From positions 6,882,001 to 6,946,000 of the forward strand of contig NZ_CP114413.1 of the NCBI RefSeq assembly GCF_027270315.1: DNA of 64,000 nt. Reading direction: 5' to 3'. This stretch comes from Streptomyces cinnabarinus. Lineage in GTDB: Bacteria; Actinomycetota; Actinomycetes; Streptomycetales; Streptomycetaceae. Position 1 is the first letter of the stretch; every line of letters starts with the position of its first letter. Shown here piece after piece: positions 43,245 through 51,093 of the stretch. The notes under the pieces were generated by a model. That model worked only from the letters and a program-made list of their open reading frames with translations. It was not told where the DNA came from and did no database searches. Position numbers and translations under genes: made by a program.

Positions 43245-44585
43245 GTGACGACCGTCCAATCGCCCCCTGCGCCCCCCACAGCGATACGCCCCAGGGTGGT
43301 GGCCCGCACCGGCCTGTACGCCGTGCTGGCCGCGAACGCGGCCGTGGTGACCTACTTCTTCGTCGACGCGGGCTTCGGCGCGTCCAACGCGCTGCTCGTC
43401 CTCGGCCGCCTCGCCGGTCTCTACGGCGCCCTGTTCATGGCGTTCCAGCTGCTGCTGGTGGCCCGGCTGCCGTGGCTGGACCGGCGGATCGGCATGGACC
43501 GGCTGACCTCCTGGCACCGCTGGACCGGCTTCGGCATCCTGTGGACGCTGCTGGCGCACGCCGTCTTCATCACCTTCGGCTACGCCGACTCCTCCGGCCT
43601 CGACCCGGTCAACCAGCTCGTCGACCTCGCCGAGACCGTCGAGGGCGTGCTGCGGGCCGTCGCCGCGCTGGTGATCATCCTCGTGGTCGGCGCGGTCTCC
43701 GGCCGGTTCGCGCGGCGCAGGCTGGCGTACGAGACCTGGCACTTCATCCACCTGTACACCTACCTCGCGGTGGTGCTGGCCTTCACCCACCAGGTCGCGG
43801 TCGGTACCACGTTCACCGCCTCCTCCGCCGCCACGGCCTACTGGTACGGGCTGTGGGGCGTCGCCCTCGGCTCGGTGCTGGTGGGCCGGCTGGTGCTGCC
43901 GCTGTGGCGGAACTGGCGCCACCAGCTGCGCGTCTCGGCGGTCGTGCCCGAGTCGGACAACGTGGTCTCCGTCCACATCACCGGCCGGGACCTCGACCGG
44001 CTGCCCGCCCGCGCCGGACAGTTCTTCCTGTGGCGGTTCCTGACCAAGGACCGCTGGTGGCAGGCGAACCCCTTCTCCCTGTCCGCCGCCCCCGACGGCC
44101 GCGGCCTGCGCCTGACCGCCAAGGCCGCGGGCGACGGCAGCGCCGCCCTGCGCCATCTCAAGGTCGGCACCCGAGTCTTCGCCGAGGGCCCCTACGGCGC
44201 CTTCACCGCCCTGCACCGCACCCGGCCGGAGTCCCTGCTCATCGCCGGCGGCGTCGGCGTCACCCCGATCCGGGCGCTGCTGGAGGAGGTGACGGGCCAC
44301 GCCGTGGTCATCTACCGGGTGGCCGGCGAACGGGACGCGGTCCTCTACGACGAACTGCGCGAGCTGGCCCTCGCCAAGGGCGCCGAGCTGCACCTGGTCA
44401 CCGGCCCGGTCGCGCCGGACCGGCTGGCCCCGGCCGAGCTGATCCGGATGGTGCCGGACATCGCCGAGCGGGACGTCTTCCTGTGCGGGCCGCCGCCGAT
44501 GATGAACGCGGTCCTGGGCAGCCTGCGCGCGCTGGACGTGCCCAAACCGCAGATCCACTTCGAGCGTTTCAGCCTGGCGGGATGA
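43245..44585 (+). CDS. Ferric-reductase-like flavocytochrome (FRD/FAD/NAD domains)
   Basis: A 446-residue membrane flavocytochrome. Six helices occupy residues 20-215, with haem-type His in TSWHRWTG, LLAHAVFITF, ETWHFIHLYTY and AFTHQV. The soluble half has RAGQFFLWRF and ANPFSLSAAP (FAD) and LLIAGGVGVTPIRALLEE with DVFLCGPPPMM (NAD(P)H). It would move electrons from cytoplasmic NAD(P)H through haems to the outside. GAGGAG lies before the GTG. The FMN-binding and ApbE genes follow, so its acceptor is probably the flavinylated protein. Confidence 0.9.
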   Translation: MTTVQSPPAPPTAIRPRVVARTGLYAVLAANAAVVTYFFVDAGFGASNALLVLGRLAGLYGALFMAFQLLLVARLPWLDRRIGMDRLTSWHRWTGFGILWTLLAHAVFITFGYADSSGLDPVNQLVDLAETVEGVLRAVAALVIILVVGAVSGRFARRRLAYETWHFIHLYTYLAVVLAFTHQVAVGTTFTASSAATAYWYGLWGVALGSVLVGRLVLPLWRNWRHQLRVSAVVPESDNVVSVHITGRDLDRLPARAGQFFLWRFLTKDRWWQANPFSLSAAPDGRGLRLTAKAAGDGSAALRHLKVGTRVFAEGPYGAFTALHRTRPESLLIAGGVGVTPIRALLEEVTGHAVVIYRVAGERDAVLYDELRELALAKGAELHLVTGPVAPDRLAPAELIRMVPDIAERDVFLCGPPPMMNAVLGSLRALDVPKPQIHFERFSLAG

Positions 44586-44595
44586 GAGGGACACC

Positions 44596-45012
44596 GTGAA
44601 GCGAGCCATACCCGTCCTGGTCCTGACCGCCGTCGGTCTGGTCCCGCTGTGGCGCTATGCGCCGTCGACGGACACCCCAGCCGCGTCCGCACCGTCCACG
44701 ACGGAGACTGTTGCGCCGTCCCCGTCCTCTTCTTCCACGTCCGGCAGCTCCGCGCTCGTCGTCGAGGGCTCGGTGGTGAACACCGAGAAGGGGGCCGTGC
44801 AGGTCGAGGTCACCTTCGACGGCGACACGATCTCCTCGGTGCGGATGCTCCAGCAGCCGAACCACCCGCAGACCACGGCGGCCGTACCGACGCTGATCGA
44901 GGAGACCCTCGAAGCGCAGAGCGCGGACATCGACACGGTGTCCGGCGCGACGATCACCAGCGACGGCTACACGGAGTCCCTCCAGGCCGCCCTCGACCAG
45001 CAGGGTGCCTGA
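44596..45012 (+). CDS. Exported FMN-binding-domain protein, ApbE target
   Basis: A 138-residue protein with an N-terminal membrane anchor (residues 4-20), a Ser/Thr/Pro linker to about 50 and one FMN-binding domain. DTVSGATITSDGY holds the flavinylation motif D-x-x-S-G-A-T, with Thr119 as the likely covalent FMN site. It should sit outside the membrane and shuttle electrons from the flavocytochrome. The ApbE gene overlaps its end by eight bases, which supports the modification. Confidence 0.9.
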   Translation: MKRAIPVLVLTAVGLVPLWRYAPSTDTPAASAPSTTETVAPSPSSSSTSGSSALVVEGSVVNTEKGAVQVEVTFDGDTISSVRMLQQPNHPQTTAAVPTLIEETLEAQSADIDTVSGATITSDGYTESLQAALDQQGA

Positions 45013-45736
45013 GGTGCGGCGCGTCGAGCAGGTCATGGGGTTCCCGGTCTCGCTCCGGGTGGACGACGAGCAGGTCCCCGGTGCCGCCGTGGACGCCGTC
45101 TTCGCCTGGCTGCGCGAGGTCGACGAACGGTTCAGCCCGTTCAAGCACGGCAGCGAGGTGTCCCGGCTGGACCGGGGCGAGATCGGCCCCGGCGAGGTCA
45201 GCGCCGACCTCGCCGAGGTCCTCGGCCTGTGCGAGGAGTACCGGGTCGCCACCGGCGGCGCCTTCGACGTACGGCTGCCGGGGCGGGGCCTCGATCCCTG
45301 CGCGGTGGTCAAGGGCTGGGCCGTGCAGCGGGCGGCGGAGCTGCTGCGGGCGGCCGGGGTGGAGCGGTTCTGCCTCAACGCCGGCGGTGACGTGGTCGCC
45401 GCGGGCGGGCCCTGGCGGGTGGGCGTACGGCATCCCGAGCGCGCCGACCGGCTGTGCACGGTCCTGGAGATCACCGACGCGGCGGTCGCGACCTCCGCGC
45501 TCTACGAGCGGGGCGCGCACATCCTCGACGGCCGCACCGGGCGCCCGGCGACCGGCCTGCTCAGCGTCACCGTCGTCGCCCCCTCCCTGACCGAGGCCGA
45601 CAGCACGGCGACCGCCGCCTTCGCGATGGGCGCCGAAGGGATCGCCTGGGCCTCCGCCCGCCCCGGCTGCCAGGTGTTCGCGGTGGACGCGGAGCGGAGG
45701 GTGCTGCGGACGGAGGGGGTGCCGGTGGCGGCGTAG
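45005..45736 (+). CDS. apbE: FAD:protein FMN transferase (ApbE)
   Basis: A 243-residue ApbE. It transfers FMN from FAD to a Thr of target proteins. Seen are VMGFPVSLRV at the start, VDERFSPFKHGSEVSRLD, GAFDVRL, CLNAGGDVVAAGG and HILDGRTGRPATGLLSVTV followed by ADSTATAAFAMG, the magnesium and FAD sites. It is a bit shorter than E. coli ApbE and shows no lipoprotein signal, so the enzyme may act in the cytoplasm before export or through another route. It overlaps the gene of its likely substrate. Confidence 0.9.
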   Translation: MPEVRRVEQVMGFPVSLRVDDEQVPGAAVDAVFAWLREVDERFSPFKHGSEVSRLDRGEIGPGEVSADLAEVLGLCEEYRVATGGAFDVRLPGRGLDPCAVVKGWAVQRAAELLRAAGVERFCLNAGGDVVAAGGPWRVGVRHPERADRLCTVLEITDAAVATSALYERGAHILDGRTGRPATGLLSVTVVAPSLTEADSTATAAFAMGAEGIAWASARPGCQVFAVDAERRVLRTEGVPVAA

Positions 45737-45745
45737 CGCCGACGC

Positions 45746-46546
45746 TCAGGGCTTGGTCCCGCGGACCGTCCAGGCCCGGGCCGCCAGCGCGATGGTGCCG
45801 TCCGGTTCCGCGGGGAGGGACTCGGCGAGCGCGGTGCGCAGGCGGTCCCGGTCCTCGGGCGGGAGGCCGGTGACATAGCCGGCGGCCGGGCCCTGGCCCG
45901 CGAGGAACGGGGCCCACAGGTCGGTGAGATCGGTGAAGACGGTAGGGACGACGACCGGGGTGATCCGGACCTCCTCCAGACCTGCCCCGGTCCACAGCGC
46001 GTACAGCGGGTCAGGTCTGCACATCGGGAACCGGCGCCCCTCGTCCAGCTCGGCCGCCGCCGGATCCACCGCCGCGGCCGCGTCCCAGAACCGGCGCAGC
46101 AGCTCCATGCCCTCGGCGTAGTCCCAGACGTACGCGGCGACCCGCCCGCCGGGCCGCACCGCGCGGGCCATCTCGGCGACCCCTTCGGCGGGCTCGGGAA
46201 GGAAGTTGAGCGCCAGACCGCTGACCGCCATGTCCCACGACCCGTCCCGCACCGGCAGCGCCCGCGCGTCCGCCACCGCGAACCCCACCGGACCGTGCGC
46301 CGTCACCCGGGCCGTCGCCACCAGTTCGGCGGACCGGTCGCAGCCCAGCACCACCGCCGGCCGACACCGGGCGGTCAGCACCGCCGACAGCGCCCCCGTG
46401 CCGCACCCCACATCCAGCCAGCGCAGCCCGTCGGCGTGCCCCTCCAGGGCGGTGAACCGCTCGGCCACCTTCCGGCTCCACCGCCCCATGTACCGCTCGT
46501 AGCCGGGTCCCGCCTGCCAGACGTCGAAGCGCCGCTGCTCGCTCAT
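45746..46546 (-). CDS. Class I SAM-dependent methyltransferase (UbiE/Methyltransf_11 type)
   Basis: A 266-residue methyltransferase: YERYMGRWSRKVAERF near the start, the SAM loop WLDVGCGTGALSAVL, VLGCDRSAELVATA, ADARALPVRDGSWDMAVSGLAL and MARAVRPGGRVAAYVWDY. This is a common soluble family of unknown small-molecule substrate in Streptomyces. ATG 46546 is the natural start; the frame upstream lacks protein character. It is a single-gene unit convergent with apbE. Confidence 0.85.
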   Translation of the reverse strand: MSEQRRFDVWQAGPGYERYMGRWSRKVAERFTALEGHADGLRWLDVGCGTGALSAVLTARCRPAVVLGCDRSAELVATARVTAHGPVGFAVADARALPVRDGSWDMAVSGLALNFLPEPAEGVAEMARAVRPGGRVAAYVWDYAEGMELLRRFWDAAAAVDPAAAELDEGRRFPMCRPDPLYALWTGAGLEEVRITPVVVPTVFTDLTDLWAPFLAGQGPAAGYVTGLPPEDRDRLRTALAESLPAEPDGTIALAARAWTVRGTKP

Positions 46547-46643
46547 GACTCCACCATGCGGGACGCGGACGCCTGCGGCCGACATCCCGGCGCCCACCGA
46601 AAACGGGTCGTTCCGACCGCGCTCACCATGGTGAACTGCGGCC

Positions 46644-47021
46644 ATGAGTCTGACTGTGGAGATCTTCCTGCTCCGGGAGGACGGGGACATCGACGTCCAG
46701 CCGACCCCCGAGGGCGTCCTGGACCTGGCCGGTCCGGAGAGCTGGCGCACCAAGGTCTGGGGCTCCCGGGCGATCCGCTCCCTCGGCGCCCGGTTCTTCC
46801 CGGCCCTGGTCGTCGGCGACCTGGTCGCGCCCGGGGAGATACCGGCGTTCCTGGCCGAATGCGCCCTGGTCAAGGAGAACCTGGATCACCTCGCCACGCT
46901 CACCTGCTCCCCGGACCGGACGGTCACCCAGCACGCCGACCACATCGGCTCCCGACTGTCCATCATCGAGGAGACGGCAGTGCGTGCACAGGACATGGGA
47001 GGCGGAGTCCTCATCTGGTGA
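46644..47021 (+). CDS. Hypothetical protein, 125 residues
   Basis: A small soluble protein I do not recognise. It has alternating strands and helices: VEIFLLREDGDIDVQP, RFFPALVVGDLVAPGEIPAFLAECALVKENL and HIGSRLSIIEETAVRAQDMGG. Codon use is typical of the host. There is no signal peptide. It stands alone, 85 bases before the transporter operon and divergent from the methyltransferase gene. Members in relatives would be needed to guess a role. Confidence 0.65.
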   Translation: MSLTVEIFLLREDGDIDVQPTPEGVLDLAGPESWRTKVWGSRAIRSLGARFFPALVVGDLVAPGEIPAFLAECALVKENLDHLATLTCSPDRTVTQHADHIGSRLSIIEETAVRAQDMGGGVLIW

Positions 47022-47106
47022 GAGGTCTAGACTCTCCCGGCAACGGCTTGCTCAACCCCGGCCGGAAGCGGGCGACTTCTGCCAGACCCGAAGGGTATTC
47101 GGCGTT

Positions 47107-48249
47107 TTGATACGGATAGATTCAGTCACCAAGCGGTACCCGGACGGCACGGTGGCGGTCGACCGGCTGTCGCTGGAGATACCCGACCGCTCGATCACCG
47201 TCCTCGTCGGTCCCTCGGGCTGCGGCAAGACGACGACCCTGCGCATGATCAACCGGATGGTCGAACCCAGCGAGGGCGCCATCCTCCTCGACGGCAAGAA
47301 CATCCAGCAGCAGCCCGTCAACACCCTGCGCCGGTCGATGGGTTACGTCATCCAGAACGCCGGTCTCTTCCAGCACCGCACCATCCTCGACAACATCGCC
47401 ACCGTGCCCCGCCTGCTGGGCTGGGGCAAGGAGAAGTCCCGGGCCCGCGCACGGGAGTTGATGGACCGGGTCGGCCTCGACGGCGCGCTCGCCAAGCGGT
47501 ATCCCTACCAGCTCTCCGGCGGACAGCAGCAGCGCGTGGGCGTGGCCCGTGCCCTCGCCGCCGATCCGCCGGTCCTGCTCATGGACGAGCCGTTCTCCGC
47601 CGTCGACCCGATCGTCCGCAAGGGACTCCAGGACGAACTCCTGCGTATTCAGGGCGAGTTGGGCAAGACCATCGTCTTCGTCACGCACGACATCGACGAG
47701 GCGGTCAAGCTCGGCACGATGGTCGCCGTGATGCGCACCGGCGGCCGGCTGGCCCAGTTCGCCCCGCCCGCCGAACTGCTGACGAACCCCGCCGACGCCT
47801 TCGTCGAGGACTTCCTCGGCACCGACCGGGGCATCCGCCGGCTGTCCTTCTTCCCCGCCGCGGGCCTGGAGTTGCTCACCACGCCGATCGTGGCCATCGA
47901 CGCCGGCGCCAAGCAGATCGCCGCCCGCGACACGGGCGACGCCCCCTATCTCCTCGTAACGGACCTGGACGGCAAGCCTCTTGGCTGGGCCGAGCCGCGG
48001 GAGCTGACCGCCGGGAAGATCGAGCCCGCCCGACTTCTGCCCCACGGCCGCCCGTTCGTCTCCGGTACGGACTCGCTGCGGGCCGCGCTGGACTGCGCCG
48101 TGCTGTCACCGACCGGCTGGGCCGTCGCGGTGGACGGCGAGGGCCGGGCGGCCGGGGTGGTCTCCCAGCAGACCATCGGCGAGGCGATCCGGGGGGCTCA
48201 CGCCAAGAGTGCGCGGAGCGTCGTGAAGACGGAGAAGGTCGCGCGATGA
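47107..48249 (+). CDS. Osmoprotectant ABC transporter ATPase (OpuCA/ProV type)
   Basis: A 380-residue ATPase. Walker A is GPSGCGKTT, the Q-loop is YVIQNAGLFQHRTILDNIATVPRLLGW, the signature LSGGQQQR, Walker B VLLMDEPFSAVDP. The Q-loop wording is typical of quaternary-amine transporters. The C-terminal 130 residues hold a weak CBS-like region. It energises uptake of compatible solutes such as glycine betaine. The start is not certain: TTG 47107 fits the conserved IRIDSVTKRYPDG beginning, with AAGGG 12 bases upstream. Confidence 0.87.
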   Translation: MIRIDSVTKRYPDGTVAVDRLSLEIPDRSITVLVGPSGCGKTTTLRMINRMVEPSEGAILLDGKNIQQQPVNTLRRSMGYVIQNAGLFQHRTILDNIATVPRLLGWGKEKSRARARELMDRVGLDGALAKRYPYQLSGGQQQRVGVARALAADPPVLLMDEPFSAVDPIVRKGLQDELLRIQGELGKTIVFVTHDIDEAVKLGTMVAVMRTGGRLAQFAPPAELLTNPADAFVEDFLGTDRGIRRLSFFPAAGLELLTTPIVAIDAGAKQIAARDTGDAPYLLVTDLDGKPLGWAEPRELTAGKIEPARLLPHGRPFVSGTDSLRAALDCAVLSPTGWAVAVDGEGRAAGVVSQQTIGEAIRGAHAKSARSVVKTEKVAR

Positions 48250-48920
48250 GCGAGCTCTTCGACATGCCGAGCTACCTCGAGTACAGCTACTTCGGCCTGG
48301 TCGGAATCCATCTGCGCGAGGCGCTGATCCCGGTACTGGCCGGCCTGGTGGTGTCGCTGCCGCTCGCTCAGCTCTGCGTGCGGCTGCGCTGGCTGTACCC
48401 GCCGGTGCTGTGGGTGACCACCGTCCTCTACGCGATTCCCTCGCTGGCCTTCTTCGTGGTCCTCATCGACTACACCGGCCTGAGCGAGACCACGGTGATG
48501 ATCCCGCTGGCCGTCTACAGCCTGGTCATCCTGGTCCCGGCCATCGTGGACGGCGTGCGCGCGGTACCGCAGGAGACGCTGGCGGCGGCCACCGCCATGG
48601 GCTTCGGGCCGGTGCGGCGCTATCTCCAGGTGCAGTTGCCGATCGCCGCGCCCGCGATCATCGCCGGGCTGCGCGTGGCGTCCGTGTCGAGCATCTCCCT
48701 GGTCAGCGTCGGCATGCTGATCGGAAACCAGGGAGCCCTCGGGAACATGCTGGACGCCGGTCTGAAGTACGACCAGCCGCGTCTGGTGTGGCTCTCCGTG
48801 GTGGGCACCGCCGTGCTCGCCACCGCCGTGGACGCCGTACTCATCGTCCTGCGCCTGCTGCTGACGCCATGGATGCCCCGAGGCGGACGTCCGACCGTGG
48901 CGAAGGAGGCCATCGGATGA
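48246..48920 (+). CDS. Osmoprotectant ABC transporter permease 1
   Basis: A 224-residue permease of the OpuCB/ProW type with six helices and the EAA loop PQETLAAATAMGFGPVRRYLQVQLPIAAPAIIAGLR. Its ATG overlaps the ATPase stop by four bases. It pairs with permease 2 to form the channel. The binding protein is encoded 5 kb away beyond the conservon. Confidence 0.9.
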   Translation: MSELFDMPSYLEYSYFGLVGIHLREALIPVLAGLVVSLPLAQLCVRLRWLYPPVLWVTTVLYAIPSLAFFVVLIDYTGLSETTVMIPLAVYSLVILVPAIVDGVRAVPQETLAAATAMGFGPVRRYLQVQLPIAAPAIIAGLRVASVSSISLVSVGMLIGNQGALGNMLDAGLKYDQPRLVWLSVVGTAVLATAVDAVLIVLRLLLTPWMPRGGRPTVAKEAIG

Positions 48921-49591
48921 ACATCCTCAACTACATGGCCGACTTCCTCGGCGACAGCGCCCACTGGGAGGGCTACGACGGCATCCCCACGCGCGTCGCC
49001 GAGCACATCGGGTACACCTTGATGGCCCTCGGCATCGCGGCGGCTGTAGGACTCCCGGTCGGTCTGGTGACCGGGCACACCGGCAGGGGCGGCAACACAC
49101 TCGCCCTGATCGCCACCATCGGCCGCGCCCTGCCCAGCTTCGGCCTGATGGTCCTGATGTTCCTCCTCCTCGGCCTGGGCATGGCCCCGGTGCTGATTCC
49201 CCTGGTGGTGCTGGCGATCCCGCCCATCCTCGTCACGACCTACGAGGCCATGCGCTCCGTCGACCCCGCCCCCGTCGACGCCGCCCGCGGCATGGGCATG
49301 GCGGAGGCGGAGGTCCTCTTCCGGGTCGAACTCCCGGTCGCCCTCCCCCTGATCCTCAGCGGCCTGCGCTCAGCGGCGATCCAGATCGTCTCGACGGCGA
49401 CGATCGCGGCGTACGTCAGCTTCGGCGGCCTCGGCCGCTACATCGTGGACGGCCTGTACCAGCGGGACTACGAGAAGGTCGTGGGCGGAGCGACGCTGGT
49501 CGCGGCGATGGCGCTGGCGACGCTGGGGCTGTTCTGGGCGGTGGCGAGGCTGACGGTCTCCCGTGGCGTACGCAGGGCGCACGTGGGTTAG
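48917..49591 (+). CDS. Osmoprotectant ABC transporter permease 2
   Basis: A 224-residue permease with six helices and the EAA loop VDAARGMGMAEAEVLFRVELPVALPLILSGLR, then VSTATIAAYVSFGGLGRYIVDGLYQRDY, characteristic of the OpuC group. Its ATG overlaps the previous stop by four bases. It ends one base before the convergent conservon GTPase gene. Confidence 0.9.
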   Translation: MNILNYMADFLGDSAHWEGYDGIPTRVAEHIGYTLMALGIAAAVGLPVGLVTGHTGRGGNTLALIATIGRALPSFGLMVLMFLLLGLGMAPVLIPLVVLAIPPILVTTYEAMRSVDPAPVDAARGMGMAEAEVLFRVELPVALPLILSGLRSAAIQIVSTATIAAYVSFGGLGRYIVDGLYQRDYEKVVGGATLVAAMALATLGLFWAVARLTVSRGVRRAHVG

Positions 49592-49592
49592 T

Positions 49593-50171
49593 TCAGGCTT
49601 CGGTGCGGGCCAGCGCCTGCTCCAGGACGATCAGCAGCGCGTCCCGCACCGAGCCGCGCTCCCGCGCGTCGAACACCACCAGCGGCACCCCGTCACTCAC
49701 ATCCAGCGCCCACCGCACGTCCTCGATCTCATGCTCGACCTTCCCGTCGAACGCGTTCACCGCGACCGCGAACGGGATCCCCTTGTGCTCGAAGTAGTCG
49801 ACCGCGGCATAACAGTCGTCCAGCCGCCGCGTGTCCACGATGACGAGCCCGCCCACCGCGCCCTCGACGAGGTCGTCCCACATGAACCCGAACCGCTCCT
49901 GTCCGGGCGTACCGAACAGATAGAGCTTCAGCGTCGGGTCGATGGTGATGCACCCGAAGTCCATGGCGACGGTCGTGGTCGTCTTGCCCGGGGTGTGCGT
50001 CAAGTCGTCGACGCCCGCCGCGACTTCCGTGATCGCGGCCTCGGTGGTGAGCGGCTCGATCTCGGAGATGGAGCCGACCGCGGTCGTCTTGCCCACGCCG
50101 AAACCCCCCGCGATCACCATCTTGACCGGCAGCGGCGGTCGTACGGCGGCGGCCGGTTCAGTCGGTGTCAC
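49593..50171 (-). CDS. cvnD: Conservon GTPase CvnD
   Basis: A 192-residue Ras-like GTPase. P-loop GGFGVGKTTAVGSISE, switch region TTTTVAMDFG, G3 in YLFGTPGQERF and G4-like VAVNAFDG match the conservon GTPases and MglA-like proteins. It should bind GTP and act with the roadblock and DUF742 proteins at the membrane-bound CvnA. GTG 50171 overlaps the DUF742 gene by 14 bases. It is the last of four coupled genes; no cytochrome P450 follows as in some conservons. Confidence 0.93.
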   Translation of the reverse strand: MTPTEPAAAVRPPLPVKMVIAGGFGVGKTTAVGSISEIEPLTTEAAITEVAAGVDDLTHTPGKTTTTVAMDFGCITIDPTLKLYLFGTPGQERFGFMWDDLVEGAVGGLVIVDTRRLDDCYAAVDYFEHKGIPFAVAVNAFDGKVEHEIEDVRWALDVSDGVPLVVFDARERGSVRDALLIVLEQALARTEA

Positions 50172-50574
50172 GGAGTACCCCCCGGGAGTCGGGGATGGCG
50201 CGCAGGCCATCGATCACTCTTCGCAGTACGGATGAATCGTGGACGGCATCGGCGTTCGGCACGTGCACTGTCAGCCGTCCCTCGGCCCGCAGATCCTCCG
50301 CGAGCACCCGGACGACGTTCAGGTGCAGCCGCAGCCGGGCCGCGATCTCCGCGATGGACTGCGGCTGCCTGCAGGCGGCAACGATGTCGTGCTGCTCGAA
50401 GGAGAGCAGCTCCAGCGCGCCGAGCCCCTCGGCGGTGGCCACCACCTGGGTCTCGACGGGCATCGTCCGGCCGGACGGGCTGGGCGCCACCCGGCCGGCG
50501 GTGACCAGGAACGGCCGTACGGCGGGGGCGGGGCCGACCGGGTCGGGGCCCGGGGGTGGAATGCCGTCCGCCAT
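50158..50574 (-). CDS. cvnC: Conservon DUF742 protein CvnC
   Basis: A 138-residue DUF742 protein: VRPFLVTAGR near the N-terminus and a winged-helix-like core IVAACRQPQSIAEIAARLRLHLNVVRVLAEDLRAEGRL, ending VLRRVIDGLRAI. It is a fixed partner of the roadblock and GTPase proteins in conservons. The first 20 residues are Pro-rich. It lies 42 bases after the roadblock gene. Confidence 0.92.
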   Translation of the reverse strand: MADGIPPPGPDPVGPAPAVRPFLVTAGRVAPSPSGRTMPVETQVVATAEGLGALELLSFEQHDIVAACRQPQSIAEIAARLRLHLNVVRVLAEDLRAEGRLTVHVPNADAVHDSSVLRRVIDGLRAIPDSRGVLRDTD

Positions 50575-50616
50575 GAGGTCCGTAACCGTCCTTCTCGGGA
50601 ACCAGCCGGAAGCCGG

Positions 50617-51093
50617 TCAGCGGGCCGACGCGGCGCCGACGCTGTTCTTCAGCTCCAGCACCAGCTGCGGGCTGAGCGCGGCACCGGCGCGGTTGGCGAA
50701 CAGCGTCATCTCGTAGGCGATGTTCCCGAGCTTGGCCTCCTTGTCGGTGACCACGCCGAGCACCGCGCCGCTGCCGATCGCGGAGACCAGGACATGCCCG
50801 CCCTCCAGATCGATGATGACCTTGTTGAGGCTGCCGAGGCCGTAGTTGCCGGAGGCCCCGGCAGCCAGGCTGGTGATGCCCGAGACGATCGCGGCGAGCC
50901 GCTCGGAGTCGGCGTGCTCACGCAGCTCGGACACCGCGATCAGCAGCCCGTCGGAGGAGACGGCGATGGCGTCGACGACACCCGCGGTCTCGGTCGCGAA
51001 GCGATTCAGCAGCCAGGTGAAGTCGGCTGCGGCGGCCTGGAGCTCGGCCGGTGTGGCGGCTTCTGCCGGAGTGCCACCTGTCGACGTACTCAC
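50617..51093 (-). CDS. cvnB: Conservon roadblock/LC7 protein CvnB
   Basis: A 158-residue roadblock/LC7 domain protein: FTWLLNRFATETAGVVDAIAVSSDGLLIAVSE, ERLAAIVSGITSLAAGAS and KVIIDLEGGHVLVSAIGSGAVLGVV. Roadblock proteins act as GTPase-activating or scaffold partners of MglA-type GTPases. The GTG overlaps the cvnA stop by four bases, so the two are co-translated. Confidence 0.93.
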   Translation of the reverse strand: MSTSTGGTPAEAATPAELQAAAADFTWLLNRFATETAGVVDAIAVSSDGLLIAVSELREHADSERLAAIVSGITSLAAGASGNYGLGSLNKVIIDLEGGHVLVSAIGSGAVLGVVTDKEAKLGNIAYEMTLFANRAGAALSPQLVLELKNSVGAASAR

